From the NCBI GenBank assembly GCA_947627505.1, contig CANQWG010000011.1, forward strand, positions 1 through 35,035: a DNA stretch of 35,035 nt, written 5' to 3'. The stretch comes from an uncultured Bacilli bacterium (GTDB lineage: Bacteria > Bacillota_I > Bacilli_A > RFN20 > CAG-449). The position numbers were made by a program, and so were the translations under genes. Under the pieces are notes generated by a model, which was not told where the DNA came from, made no database searches, and worked only from the letters and a program-made list of their open reading frames with translations. Below, one piece after another: positions 6,445 through 14,103 of this stretch (its first letter is position 1; the number at the start of each line of letters is the position of its first letter).

Positions 6445-7389
6445 ATGAAAGATCTCATCATCATTGGTGCCGGTCCAATAGGACTTTATAGCGGTATTCT
6501 TGCTTCACTACACAATTTAGATTTTTTAATTATCGAATCAAAAAGTCAACCGGGAGGACAATTGACTTCTTTGTATCCTGAAAAAGATATCATCGATCTT
6601 GCCGGTTTACCTAGTATCAGCGCTAAAAATTACATCCATCAATTAATGCTTCAATTGACTAATCTTTCTTCGGATTCATTGCATTTAAACGAGAATGTTC
6701 TCACTATCGAAAACAAAGAAAATTATCACATCGTCCACACTTCAACATCCTCTTATGAAACTAAAACCATTCTTATTTGCACCGGCATGGGATTATTTAT
6801 GCCCCGTAAAATCGGACTAGATAATGAAGATTGTTTTAAAAATATTTTATATAGTCTTCCTAGCAAACAAATGCTCAAAGATAAAAACGTGATCATTTTA
6901 GGCGGAGGAGATTCCGCGGTCGATTGGGCTTTAACATTAAAAGATCTTGTCAAAGAATGTTCGATTGTTCATCGTCGTCAAGAATTTCGCGCCCAAGATA
7001 ATCAAGTACAAGCAATGAGAAATTCAACAATTAATATTTATACACCTTACACCATAAAAGAACTTCGCGGTGAAGATAACTATCTTACTTCCATCATATT
7101 AGAAAACGTCGATACTAAAAATGAAGAAGAACTATCTTGTGACTATCTTTTCGTAAACTATGGCTTGATTCCAACTAAAGACAATTTTAATGTTGCAAAA
7201 GAAAATGGCTTAATCACAGTTAATCGCACTTTTGAAACATCGATCAAAAATATTTTTGCTGTCGGAAATATTATCACTTACGAAGGCAAAGTAAAAAACA
7301 TCACCTGCGGTCTTGGCGAAGCTGTTGTAGCCATTACCAAAATCGATCAAATCTTAAATCCCACAAAAAATATTCCCATCCATTTTTAA
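6445..7389 (+). CDS. Ferredoxin/flavodoxin-NADP+ reductase, thioredoxin-reductase-like (YumC type)
   Basis: This 314-aa flavoprotein has an N-terminal FAD-binding GAGPIG (residues 8-13), a PGGQLTSLYP segment (about 36-45), an NADPH-binding GGGDSA (about 153-158) and a C-terminal FAVGNI FAD motif. It lacks the CxxC redox pair of true thioredoxin reductases, which is the mark of the TrxR-like ferredoxin-NADP reductases such as Bacillus YumC. It would pass electrons between NADPH and ferredoxin or flavodoxin in the cytoplasm. It stands alone and converges with the DUF402 gene, the two sharing their last bases. Its base composition and codon use differ from the phage region just before it. Confidence 0.88.
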   Translation: MKDLIIIGAGPIGLYSGILASLHNLDFLIIESKSQPGGQLTSLYPEKDIIDLAGLPSISAKNYIHQLMLQLTNLSSDSLHLNENVLTIENKENYHIVHTSTSSYETKTILICTGMGLFMPRKIGLDNEDCFKNILYSLPSKQMLKDKNVIILGGGDSAVDWALTLKDLVKECSIVHRRQEFRAQDNQVQAMRNSTINIYTPYTIKELRGEDNYLTSIILENVDTKNEEELSCDYLFVNYGLIPTKDNFNVAKENGLITVNRTFETSIKNIFAVGNIITYEGKVKNITCGLGEAVVAITKIDQILNPTKNIPIHF

Positions 7390-7943
7390 TTGGAGAGAAT
7401 ATCTTTTTCTTGGAGATCTTTGATTTTTAAATAACTGCGATAATATTGCTGAATTTTTTGATCAATAAATGGAAAGACACGATCTTCCATTTTTTTATGA
7501 ACTTTTTCATTTACATAACGAATTACTTTATAAAGATCATCATCATATACGTATTTTTTACGATGATATTCAAATTCCTTTTCATCAAGACGAATTATTT
7601 CACCATCAACTAACAATTTAAGATCCAAATCATAATCGATATATTTGATGATATGATTATCGATAAGACTCGGCGAGGCGATATTGCAGTAATAATAAAT
7701 TGAATTTTCGCGAAGCATCGCAATCACATTAAACCATTCTTTAAAGAAAAATATCGAGACCGCCGGTTCTCTTGTATACCACTTTCTGCCGTCTCCTTCA
7801 ATCACTTTAGTGGTTGAAGAAACGATAACGATATAATCCTCACAATATTCGACAATCATCGCATTATCCCAAGTACGATGAAGACTTCCATCGTGTTTGT
7901 AACTTTGCACTTGTATAAATTTACCGATGTAATCTAAATCCAT
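7386..7943 (-). CDS. DUF402 nucleoside tri-/diphosphate phosphatase (Ntdp/YgaC type)
   Basis: This 185-aa protein shows the conserved DUF402 layout: KHDGSLHRTW near residue 16, WYTREPAVSIFF near 55, WFNVIAMLRE near 69 followed by YYYCNIASP, and the acidic YIDYDLDLKLL near 100. Family members such as S. aureus Ntdp hydrolyse nucleoside tri- and diphosphates using a divalent metal. The C-terminal part is charged and helical. The gene stands alone on the minus strand and is cytoplasmic. Confidence 0.88.
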   Translation of the reverse strand: MDLDYIGKFIQVQSYKHDGSLHRTWDNAMIVEYCEDYIVIVSSTTKVIEGDGRKWYTREPAVSIFFFKEWFNVIAMLRENSIYYYCNIASPSLIDNHIIKYIDYDLDLKLLVDGEIIRLDEKEFEYHRKKYVYDDDLYKVIRYVNEKVHKKMEDRVFPFIDQKIQQYYRSYLKIKDLQEKDILSN

Positions 7944-8052
7944 TTTTTGAACCTCGCATAGATTATATCACTAGTTTTTGTGCTTTTCCATTTTCCGCTT
8001 TAAATAAGATTAATTACTGCACAATAAAGTGTTTCTTTTAATATTCGCTTTT

Positions 8053-8076
8053 TTAATGTATAATATTATACATTAA
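8053..8076 (+). promoter_or_regulatory. Perfect 24-bp palindrome overlapping the -10 box
   Basis: TTAATGTATAAT and its exact complement ATTATACATTAA are fused back to back. The left arm contains TATAAT (8059-8064), a likely -10 box with a weak TTTTAA -35 at 8036-8041. The GAGGA ribosome binding site follows at once (8077-8081). This is the layout of a repressor operator or a leader hairpin. Confidence 0.65.
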
Positions 8077-8089
8077 GAGGACATAAACC

Positions 8090-9142
8090 ATGGAAGAAAA
8101 TAAAACCAATGAAGAAGTAATACGACAAGTACAAAAAGAAGAAGGAAAAGAACAAGCGACAAACGAAAATGTAATTACTCAAGAAGAAAAAATTGAAGAT
8201 CCCAAAGATACCTTGTTAGATTTAAGCGATAAAGATTTAACTGCTTTAGTTGAAGAGGCTCGCTTAAAATTTTTTGATACTTATAAAAAGCAAAAAAGAA
8301 TTAATTTAATTGTGATGATCGCTTTTGTTGCCGTATTAGTTTTATTCATGGTCCTTTTTGGAACTAATCCCAACATGTTTACCTACTTTCTCATTTTTGT
8401 CATTATCTATTTTGCTTTCATGTGGTTGTATTCAAAAAAATCAAAAGCAAAGTTAAATGATTCTATTGATGAATATGTTACAACCTATGGTAGATTAATC
8501 GATAGTTACGTATTTACCGATCAAAACTTTACGGATATGAAAATTTTCTACCATAAGCAGTTTGATCTTGAAAGAATAAAAAAATCACGCGTTGTCAAAG
8601 ATATTAACCATGTCGGATCTCGCGATATGATTGAAGGAAACTTTGACGACGATCCTTTTACAGTCGGTGATTTGTTAATCAACATTAAAATTCCCAATGA
8701 GAAAAAACCAAAACCGGTTTTTATCGGAAAATATTTTGAATTCCCATATTTGCAATTAGTCGAAGAAGGACGAACTATCGTTTATCTTAAAGGCAATGAA
8801 TTAAGTGTCGGACCTAGCGATATCGCGGATCTAACCGAAGTGAAAATCGAAGGACTTAAAGATGAATATATCGTTTATTCCTCTGAAGATAAACCTAAAG
8901 CTCATTTTTCTAAAGCGGTTATTGAAGTCTTGAACAAATTCGAAACTAACGATACTCTTATCGACATGTTTCTTTCTTTCACGGAAACGCAAACTTCACT
9001 TGGTTTATCGTACGCTGACAATGTGATGGTTATTCCTTTAATGGATCCATTTAAAATCGACCCGATCAATCAATATCAAAGCGATGTTTTGAAAGTTGTA
9101 GATTTGATGAAAGCGTTGAATAAAGCAAAAAATAAGAAGTAA
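8090..9142 (+). CDS. DUF3137 family membrane protein
   Basis: This 350-aa protein has a charged, Glu/Lys-rich N-terminus (1-45), two adjacent membrane spans (about 71-90 and 97-114) and a long cytoplasmic part. The pattern matches DUF3137: two spans, then a SYVFTDQNF-like segment, an IVYLKGNE region, and near the end VYSSEDKPKAHFSK followed by a block ending in ADNVMVIPLMDPF, which corresponds to the family's conserved C-terminal block. The function of the family is unknown. It is a single-gene unit with a palindromic control region. The assignment rests on pattern memory, not on a search. Confidence 0.7.
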   Translation: MEENKTNEEVIRQVQKEEGKEQATNENVITQEEKIEDPKDTLLDLSDKDLTALVEEARLKFFDTYKKQKRINLIVMIAFVAVLVLFMVLFGTNPNMFTYFLIFVIIYFAFMWLYSKKSKAKLNDSIDEYVTTYGRLIDSYVFTDQNFTDMKIFYHKQFDLERIKKSRVVKDINHVGSRDMIEGNFDDDPFTVGDLLINIKIPNEKKPKPVFIGKYFEFPYLQLVEEGRTIVYLKGNELSVGPSDIADLTEVKIEGLKDEYIVYSSEDKPKAHFSKAVIEVLNKFETNDTLIDMFLSFTETQTSLGLSYADNVMVIPLMDPFKIDPINQYQSDVLKVVDLMKALNKAKNKK

Positions 9143-9223
9143 GGCATTTTATATTTCAATCTTAAGTGTGACAAATTATAAATACCAACTTAATATAATT
9201 ACTTCGATAATCAAATTTTTTAT

Positions 9224-9248
9224 AAAAAAACTTGCTGTTATGCAAGTT
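9224..9248 (-). terminator. Terminator of the thiT unit
   Basis: Read on the minus strand, AACTTGC (9248-9242) pairs with GCAAGTT (9235-9229) and is followed by a T-run (9230-9224). Confidence 0.75.
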
Positions 9249-9277
9249 CTTAAGCGTTTTAATTAATTTTAAATCAA

Positions 9278-9703
9278 CTAATTATCGCTTTTTTTACGAG
9301 TTTCTAAATAATTAAAAACAAAATAACAAAGAATTCCAAGTCCGACGATTCCTACGAAAAAATAATTCAAATAATCAACGAACAATTTTCCTTTATTTAA
9401 TTGTTTGAAAAGATACCCTAACGGATAAAAAAATAAAAGACTTGAAATTAATAATCCGGAATAAATTGGTATAAATTTATTTTCCTTTTTATTTTTTAAT
9501 GTTACTAAAAGCAAAATACCACAGGCAGCGAGCACTATTGAAATTAGCATCGCGACGATATAATCAGAATTAAAGGAAATATCTACAATATATTCGTCTG
9601 CATAATATTCAAAACTTAAAATGTATTTTACTAAGCTAAAAATAAAAGATACAACACCAATAAAGATCAAACTCAGATATTTAAGCAATTTGTTGTTCAT
9701 CAT
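9278..9703 (-). CDS. Small membrane protein co-transcribed with thiT
   Basis: I do not recognise this protein of about 141 aa. It has four hydrophobic spans and a basic C-terminal end (ETRKKSDN). The ATG at 9703 is chosen because AAGGAG lies 6-7 nt upstream; a GTG at 9721 would lengthen it by six residues. Its start lies inside the last codons of thiT, so the two are translated together and both fall under the TPP riboswitch. A role linked to thiamine uptake is suggested by the operon only. Confidence 0.7.
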   Translation of the reverse strand: MMNNKLLKYLSLIFIGVVSFIFSLVKYILSFEYYADEYIVDISFNSDYIVAMLISIVLAACGILLLVTLKNKKENKFIPIYSGLLISSLLFFYPLGYLFKQLNKGKLFVDYLNYFFVGIVGLGILCYFVFNYLETRKKSDN

Positions 9704-10313
9704 TATTTTCTCCTTCTTCACAACTCAACAATCTCGGTTGTTTGATTGAAATCAAACATATTATCACAGCGTTGATAATAATGTTTGGAAGCATATACAT
9801 ACCATTATAGACAATGCTAAACATTACCGGTCCCCCAAAATATCCTTCCGGACAAGAGCTAGCCCAGAAAATTATACCAGATAAAAAGTGTGATAAGAAT
9901 TTTAAAAAGCCACCTAAGCTAGTCCCAAAGACTAAGGCCAAAATCCGTTGCTTATCGGTTGTCGCTTGATGATAGGATTTTGTAAATAAAGCACAAGCGC
10001 AAACCATAGGATATGCAATTATATAATCTAATATAATTTGGCAAAAGACTTTATACCAAGTATCAGCGATTGCAGGATTAATAGTAGTGCCGCCTAACAT
10101 TTGTAAAAAGCTTACCGCAATCGCAGCTAATAAGCCCGGAACAAATCCTCTTCGATACGTAAGGACCAATATCGGAAGCATCGCGATACCGATTGATCCT
10201 CCATTAGCAAAGATGCCTCTAAAGATGCCTCCTTGGAAAACATCCAGTACAAAAGCTAACGTAGCCATAAAGGCGGCTTCAGTCAAAACTTTTGTGGTTA
10301 ATTTTGTTTTCAT
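9681..10313 (-). CDS. thiT: Thiamine transporter ThiT, S component of an ECF transporter
   Basis: This 210-aa integral membrane protein has about six spans and the ThiT-type segment NGGSIGIAMLPILVLTYRRG at about residues 37-56, followed by a proline/glycine-rich loop. ThiT binds thiamine at the membrane and delivers it through the shared energy-coupling module EcfAA'T, which is not encoded here. A TPP riboswitch with a terminator lies directly upstream, which independently supports the substrate. A GGAAG ribosome binding site precedes the ATG. The last bases overlap the next gene. Confidence 0.93.
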   Translation of the reverse strand: MKTKLTTKVLTEAAFMATLAFVLDVFQGGIFRGIFANGGSIGIAMLPILVLTYRRGFVPGLLAAIAVSFLQMLGGTTINPAIADTWYKVFCQIILDYIIAYPMVCACALFTKSYHQATTDKQRILALVFGTSLGGFLKFLSHFLSGIIFWASSCPEGYFGGPVMFSIVYNGMYMLPNIIINAVIICLISIKQPRLLSCEEGENNDEQQIA

Positions 10314-10331
10314 TTTTTCTTCCTTTCTAAT

Positions 10332-10362
10332 AAAAAATCCTTCATAGGCATGCTATAAAGGA
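10332..10362 (-). terminator. Riboswitch-controlled terminator
   Basis: On the minus strand TCCTT-T-ATAG pairs with CTAT-G-AAGGA around a CATGC loop (one internal mismatch) and is followed by six T residues. It lies between the TPP aptamer and thiT, so TPP binding should stop transcription. Confidence 0.8.
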
Positions 10363-10377
10363 AGTGAAAACAAAAAA

Positions 10378-10462
10378 TTCCTTACGCTAGCATTACCTAG
10401 TTCAAGTACGGTCTACCTCGGTATCAGAGGTACTCTCAGCCTAATTCCTTAAGCTCCCAAAA
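10378..10462 (-). ncRNA. TPP riboswitch (THI element)
   Basis: Read on the minus strand it contains the invariant GGCTGAGA block, a variable P3 arm (CCTC / GAGG), the TTGAACTAGGTAATGC stretch matching the conserved GAACCUGAUCUGGUUAAUACC region in a divergent form, and the closing GCGTAAGGAA. It lies about 65 nt upstream of thiT. Class and ligand follow from these conserved blocks. Confidence 0.93.
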
Positions 10463-10488
10463 GTAATATACCTCAATTGCATAAAATT

Positions 10489-10518
10489 GTAAATAATTTA
10501 TCTCTTGTTGCATACATT
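10489..10518 (+). promoter_or_regulatory. Sigma-E-like sporulation promoter in front of the GerQ-like gene
   Basis: CATACATT (10511-10518) fits the sigma-E -10 consensus CATACAHT. A GTAAATA box (10489-10495), 15 bp upstream, matches most of the -35 consensus. AAGGAG follows at 10530-10535, 9 nt before the ATG. No good vegetative promoter is visible there. Confidence 0.45.
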
Positions 10519-10544
10519 TAAATAGTGACAAGGAGATTTTAATT

Positions 10545-11000
10545 ATGGATAGAATTCAACCACCACCTAATTATTATGGAGCCCCGTATCCTTCAAGTGG
10601 CGATCAAGGTTATCGTCCGCCATTTCAAGAGATGTATCCACCTCAAGGAAGTCAAGCCACTTATCCGCGAGCTGACAATAACGGAAACAATAATTCCGGA
10701 TGGAACAACAACAATGGTATGAATAATAATAGTATGGGTGGTAACTCTGATACTGCCAATAACAATAATGGTTATTCATTCAATACCGATATTTCCCATC
10801 CTTTCTTTGGACGAAACATTAAAGTTTACTGTTCGTTTCCCGATTCTGGAAAATGGCATGATGTCGTCTTTGAAGGAGTAATGGTCGAACAATCAAACGA
10901 CCATATCGTCATTGAAGATCGAAATTCTGGCAAATCTTATCTCATCGTAGCTGTATATGTCAATTACCTTGAACTAGACGGAGTAATGAACAGGCGATAA
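10545..11000 (+). CDS. GerQ-like spore coat protein
   Basis: This 151-aa protein has a low-complexity N-terminal half rich in Pro, Tyr, Gln, Gly and especially Asn (residues 1-88). A compact C-terminal domain (about 89-147) with HDVVFEGVMVEQSNDHIVIE and GKSYLIVAVYVNYLEL matches the end of GerQ (YwdL), a Bacillus spore inner-coat protein that is cross-linked by transglutaminase and needed for cortex-lytic enzyme CwlJ. The gene lies next to ung, as gerQ lies near ung in B. subtilis. A sigma-E-like promoter precedes it. Whether this organism sporulates cannot be told from the window. Confidence 0.72.
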   Translation: MDRIQPPPNYYGAPYPSSGDQGYRPPFQEMYPPQGSQATYPRADNNGNNNSGWNNNNGMNNNSMGGNSDTANNNNGYSFNTDISHPFFGRNIKVYCSFPDSGKWHDVVFEGVMVEQSNDHIVIEDRNSGKSYLIVAVYVNYLELDGVMNRR

Positions 11001-11011
11001 AATATAATAAA

Positions 11012-11055
11012 AACGGCTTAATATGATTTCAATCATAACTAAGTCGTTTTTTTAT
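11012..11055. terminator. Bidirectional terminator between the GerQ-like gene and ung
   Basis: AACGGCTTA (11012-11020) pairs with TAAGTCGTT (11040-11048) with one G-T pair. An inner ATGATT/AATCAT stem extends the hairpin. A-runs before and T-runs after allow use from both sides. Confidence 0.85.
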
Positions 11056-11708
11056 TAATGATTAATCCAATTAATCGGTTCTAACCCATTTTTAACTAGA
11101 AACTCATTGCATTTTATAAAGTGCTGATTTCCGAAGAAACCTCTAGAAGCCGATAACGGAGAAGGGTGTGGCGAGGTTAAAATCAAATGGTGAGGGTTAG
11201 TTATTAACTCTCTTTTTGAATTCGCCTTAGAACCCCAAAGTAAAAAAACCTTCGGATTATCATCTTCGTTTAATTTACTTATCAAAGTGTCAGTTAAAAT
11301 TTCATAACCTCGATTTTGATGCGATAATGGCTGATTCATTCTTACCGAAAGAACGGTGTTAAGTAATAAAACACCCTGCTTTGCTAAATATGTAAGATCA
11401 CCAGAACGAATCATCGTTTTTCCGTATTCGTTTTCAATCTCTTTAAAAATATTTAAAAGGCTCGGTGGTAAATCGACACCATTAGGAACAGAAAACGCTA
11501 AACCCATCGCTTGTTTCGGATTATGATATGGGTCTTGTCCCAATATAACCACTTTCACAGAAGAAAAGGGCGTTAAAGATAACGCCCGATAAATTTTCTG
11601 TTTTGGTGGAAAGACTCGATAATGTTCATATTCATTATCAACGAACTCTTTTAATTTCAAGTAATAAGGTTTAACCCGTTCTTGATTTAAGATTTCTTTC
11701 CAATCCAT
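11055..11708 (-). CDS. ung: Uracil-DNA glycosylase
   Basis: This 217-aa cytoplasmic repair enzyme carries motif A GQDPYH (residues 57-62, catalytic Asp59) and the HPSPLSA loop with catalytic His181, plus the uracil-pocket LLLNTVLSVR segment near 114-123. It removes uracil from DNA to start base excision repair. Length is normal for family 1 UDG. It begins 2 nt after the stop of the 687-aa membrane protein gene and has only a weak AAGAAG binding site, so it is the second gene of a two-gene unit. Confidence 0.96.
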   Translation of the reverse strand: MDWKEILNQERVKPYYLKLKEFVDNEYEHYRVFPPKQKIYRALSLTPFSSVKVVILGQDPYHNPKQAMGLAFSVPNGVDLPPSLLNIFKEIENEYGKTMIRSGDLTYLAKQGVLLLNTVLSVRMNQPLSHQNRGYEILTDTLISKLNEDDNPKVFLLWGSKANSKRELITNPHHLILTSPHPSPLSASRGFFGNQHFIKCNEFLVKNGLEPINWINH

Positions 11709-11710
11709 AA

Positions 11711-13774
11711 CTACTTCTTTTTAGCATCAACCGGTTTAATCGGCTTTTTTAATTCCTTTTTTTGCGGTTTTAAAGGTTTTATTGGCTTAACAACTTCGGG
11801 TTTCGGTCCTTCGTCGGTTTTTTTAGCTAATTCGACAGGTTTAATCGGTTGAATAGGCTTAATTGCTTTCTTTTCTTCGCCTTTCTTTTCAAGAATATGA
11901 TTATTATCTTCATCGTGTCTTACAATTATCGGATTAATCATTTTCTTATGTGCATTTTCAAAAGGTTTCTCTTCTTTATAGTCTTCCGGTTTACTGACTA
12001 CCGGAATTTTTTCAGAAGAAATCTTTTTAACAGGATTAAGACTCATTGGACGAATAACCGATGCCACTCTAGTGGTTCCCGTATTGAAAGCTTCAGTCGG
12101 AGTTAAGTTACCACCTACTTTAGTATTTGAAGAAACATATTTCTTAAGTTCAAGTTGTTTTCGTTTTTCAAGATCAATCGGTTTGATATTCTTTTTGGTT
12201 TGTCCAGTCGGTTTAAAGTCAATCGGTTTTGCAAACTCTTTTTCTTCTTGTTGCGCTTCTTGCTTTTCTCCACGAACAACCGCGATTGGTTTAATATTAG
12301 GACGCGGTTTTTCTTCCACAACTTCTTCAACGACTTCTTCCGGTTCCTCGGCAGGTTCTTCAACGATCGGTTCAACAACTTTAGGTTCTTCTTTAACTTC
12401 AACCTTTTCAACGATCGGTTTGCTTTCTTCTTTAGGTTCTTCAACCGGTGTATAAACAAATTCTTTGATCACTATCGCTTCTGATGGTTCTTTTTCTTCC
12501 ACTTCTTCATAAACTTTTAAGACTTTAGAATCACCAAGTTCGGCAATAGCATTCACATCAACATATTCAGCTTGATATTTTTCAAAGAACGGATCTTCTT
12601 CTAGTTCAACTTCATTCTCAATTTCTTCCTCTTCTGGGACTTCTATAACCGGTTCTTTGTCGAGTACAATGTCGATTTCTTTTTCATCAACAAAAGCAAC
12701 TTCCCGTTCAACAACCGGAGCTTTATTTTCTGTTTCACCAGCATTGCCATTGACACCAAGATCAATGACACCTTCAGAAAGATCATCAATGTAATCAGCA
12801 TGTTTTAACACATCTTGCGTCAATCCTTCGTTTTCAGTGCGATGAATAGCCGCGATGCTTCTAATCGAATCATCTGTAGGTTTATATAATGATTCATTGA
12901 CCTCAGTTCCTTCATAGCCAAGGAAAACAGAACTTTTCTTTGAAATTTGAGAGAAATTGTCAGACAAAGCTTCTTCTTCCGATTTAGCCATCTTTTTAAA
13001 GTATTTTTCTTCCGCTCTTTTTGCTCTTCTTTTCGCAGCACTTTTACGGAAAGGTAATCCTAATAGAGTAAACAATAAGAACCATACAACTAAAACTAAG
13101 ACAACCGCTACAGCAAAGACAACATATTCAACCCACAATAGGTCTTGAGGAATATATTTGTTGGCTAAATCAATCCATCCGTAAGGTTTAGTTACGATAC
13201 CATAGAAACGACCATTTAACCCAATTTTAAAATTATCAGTAAATGGTTTTAAATAATCAGACCAGATAGTAAAAAGACCCTGATTATTAGATTTATATTT
13301 TGCACAAATCGTCGTATCAAATCGCACTAAGAAAAAGAAAGCCAATACTGCTAAAGGAATAAGCATCGAAATTACACGTTTCGTAGGGAAATGACGTAAA
13401 TACATTTTACTATCAAAACGGGCTTTTTCTTCTTCAGTTAATTCGTAAGGATGTTTCATTAATTTTTTACGACGTCTAATTTTTGCTTTTTTAATCGCCA
13501 AACCAATCAAGCCAAAGACAAGGTACCAAACGATTGTCTCAATCACGAAACATATCGCACAAGACACTATGGTAACAAATTTTGGTTGGATACCCAAGTC
13601 AGCTAGATGTAACATCGCTCCGATGTCCTTATAGAATTTACATAATTCTCTTGCGGCATCACAAATAAACGGCATATTTTCCGCAAAGTATGTCGCGGCC
13701 GGTTGATAGATACGAACTACCGCCAAGAACACTTGAACTAATGTAATCAAAACGTAAACTAAAGTTTTTTTCAT
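11711..13774 (-). CDS. Membrane protein with duplicated two-span unit and IKPI-repeat acidic/basic tail
   Basis: I do not recognise this 687-aa protein. It has four membrane spans: about 3-22, 67-94, 133-151 and 213-241. Spans 2 and 4 end in similar blocks (VWYLVFGLIGLAIKKAKIRR at 82-101; VVWFLLFTLLGLPFRKSAAK at 229-248), each after a long loop, so the membrane part looks like a tandem duplication. Residues 255-470 are acidic, with Glu/Val/Pro repeats. From about 475 to the end, basic segments repeat a core such as IKPI, KPID and KPIKP. The tail is probably cytoplasmic and disordered and may bind a partner. It precedes ung with only a 2-nt gap. Confidence 0.75.
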   Translation of the reverse strand: MKKTLVYVLITLVQVFLAVVRIYQPAATYFAENMPFICDAARELCKFYKDIGAMLHLADLGIQPKFVTIVSCAICFVIETIVWYLVFGLIGLAIKKAKIRRRKKLMKHPYELTEEEKARFDSKMYLRHFPTKRVISMLIPLAVLAFFFLVRFDTTICAKYKSNNQGLFTIWSDYLKPFTDNFKIGLNGRFYGIVTKPYGWIDLANKYIPQDLLWVEYVVFAVAVVLVLVVWFLLFTLLGLPFRKSAAKRRAKRAEEKYFKKMAKSEEEALSDNFSQISKKSSVFLGYEGTEVNESLYKPTDDSIRSIAAIHRTENEGLTQDVLKHADYIDDLSEGVIDLGVNGNAGETENKAPVVEREVAFVDEKEIDIVLDKEPVIEVPEEEEIENEVELEEDPFFEKYQAEYVDVNAIAELGDSKVLKVYEEVEEKEPSEAIVIKEFVYTPVEEPKEESKPIVEKVEVKEEPKVVEPIVEEPAEEPEEVVEEVVEEKPRPNIKPIAVVRGEKQEAQQEEKEFAKPIDFKPTGQTKKNIKPIDLEKRKQLELKKYVSSNTKVGGNLTPTEAFNTGTTRVASVIRPMSLNPVKKISSEKIPVVSKPEDYKEEKPFENAHKKMINPIIVRHDEDNNHILEKKGEEKKAIKPIQPIKPVELAKKTDEGPKPEVVKPIKPLKPQKKELKKPIKPVDAKKK

Positions 13775-13806
13775 AACAAAATACCTCTCAATTTTTGTTT
13801 AATTGT

Positions 13807-13836
13807 ATTATAGCATAAGTATATTTATATATACAA
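13807..13836 (-). promoter_or_regulatory. Promoter of the 687-aa gene
   Basis: On the minus strand TATAAT (13812-13807) is preceded by TGC (extended -10), with TTGTAT (13836-13831) 18 bp upstream. A GAGAGGT ribosome binding site follows before the ATG at 13774. Confidence 0.6.
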
Positions 13837-13911
13837 CTCTAGATTTTTGCTTTAGTCACAACTCATGTCTAAAAAATGAAGTTTCTCGTAAAGAAAAGAT
13901 TTAAATATCAA

Positions 13912-14103
13912 TTATTTTTTTCTTACAAAAATCTTAAAAAAATTTTTTAATTTTTTTGGATTTTGCTCGTTTATCGCAATACATTTATTACAAGTGCCAT
14001 AACGATGACAGCGACTGCAATTTTCGTCTTTTTTGGCCAACAAAAGCGCTCCTCCTATTCCAAACATCAATAAAACAACTATAAATAGTTCTTTTAAATT
14101 CAT
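13912..14103 (-). CDS. FeoB-associated Cys-rich small membrane protein
   Basis: The 63-aa protein has one N-terminal span (about 4-22) and a cysteine cluster CSRCHRYGTCNKC, followed by a basic tail. This matches the small FeoB-associated Cys-rich family (PF12669), encoded after feoB in many Bacillota. Its role in iron uptake is likely but not defined. The ATG at 14103 is preferred because AGGAGG lies 7-8 nt upstream; it overlaps the TGA of feoB as ATGA, showing translational coupling. Confidence 0.85.
   Translation of the reverse strand: MNLKELFIVVLLMFGIGGALLLAKKDENCSRCHRYGTCNKCIAINEQNPKKLKNFFKIFVRKK

Noticed and set aside
12072-12484. Ser/Thr/Gly-rich and Phe-rich + strand frames inside the 687-aa gene
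   Set aside because: They are antisense shadows of the Glu/Pro/Lys repeats and have no binding sites.
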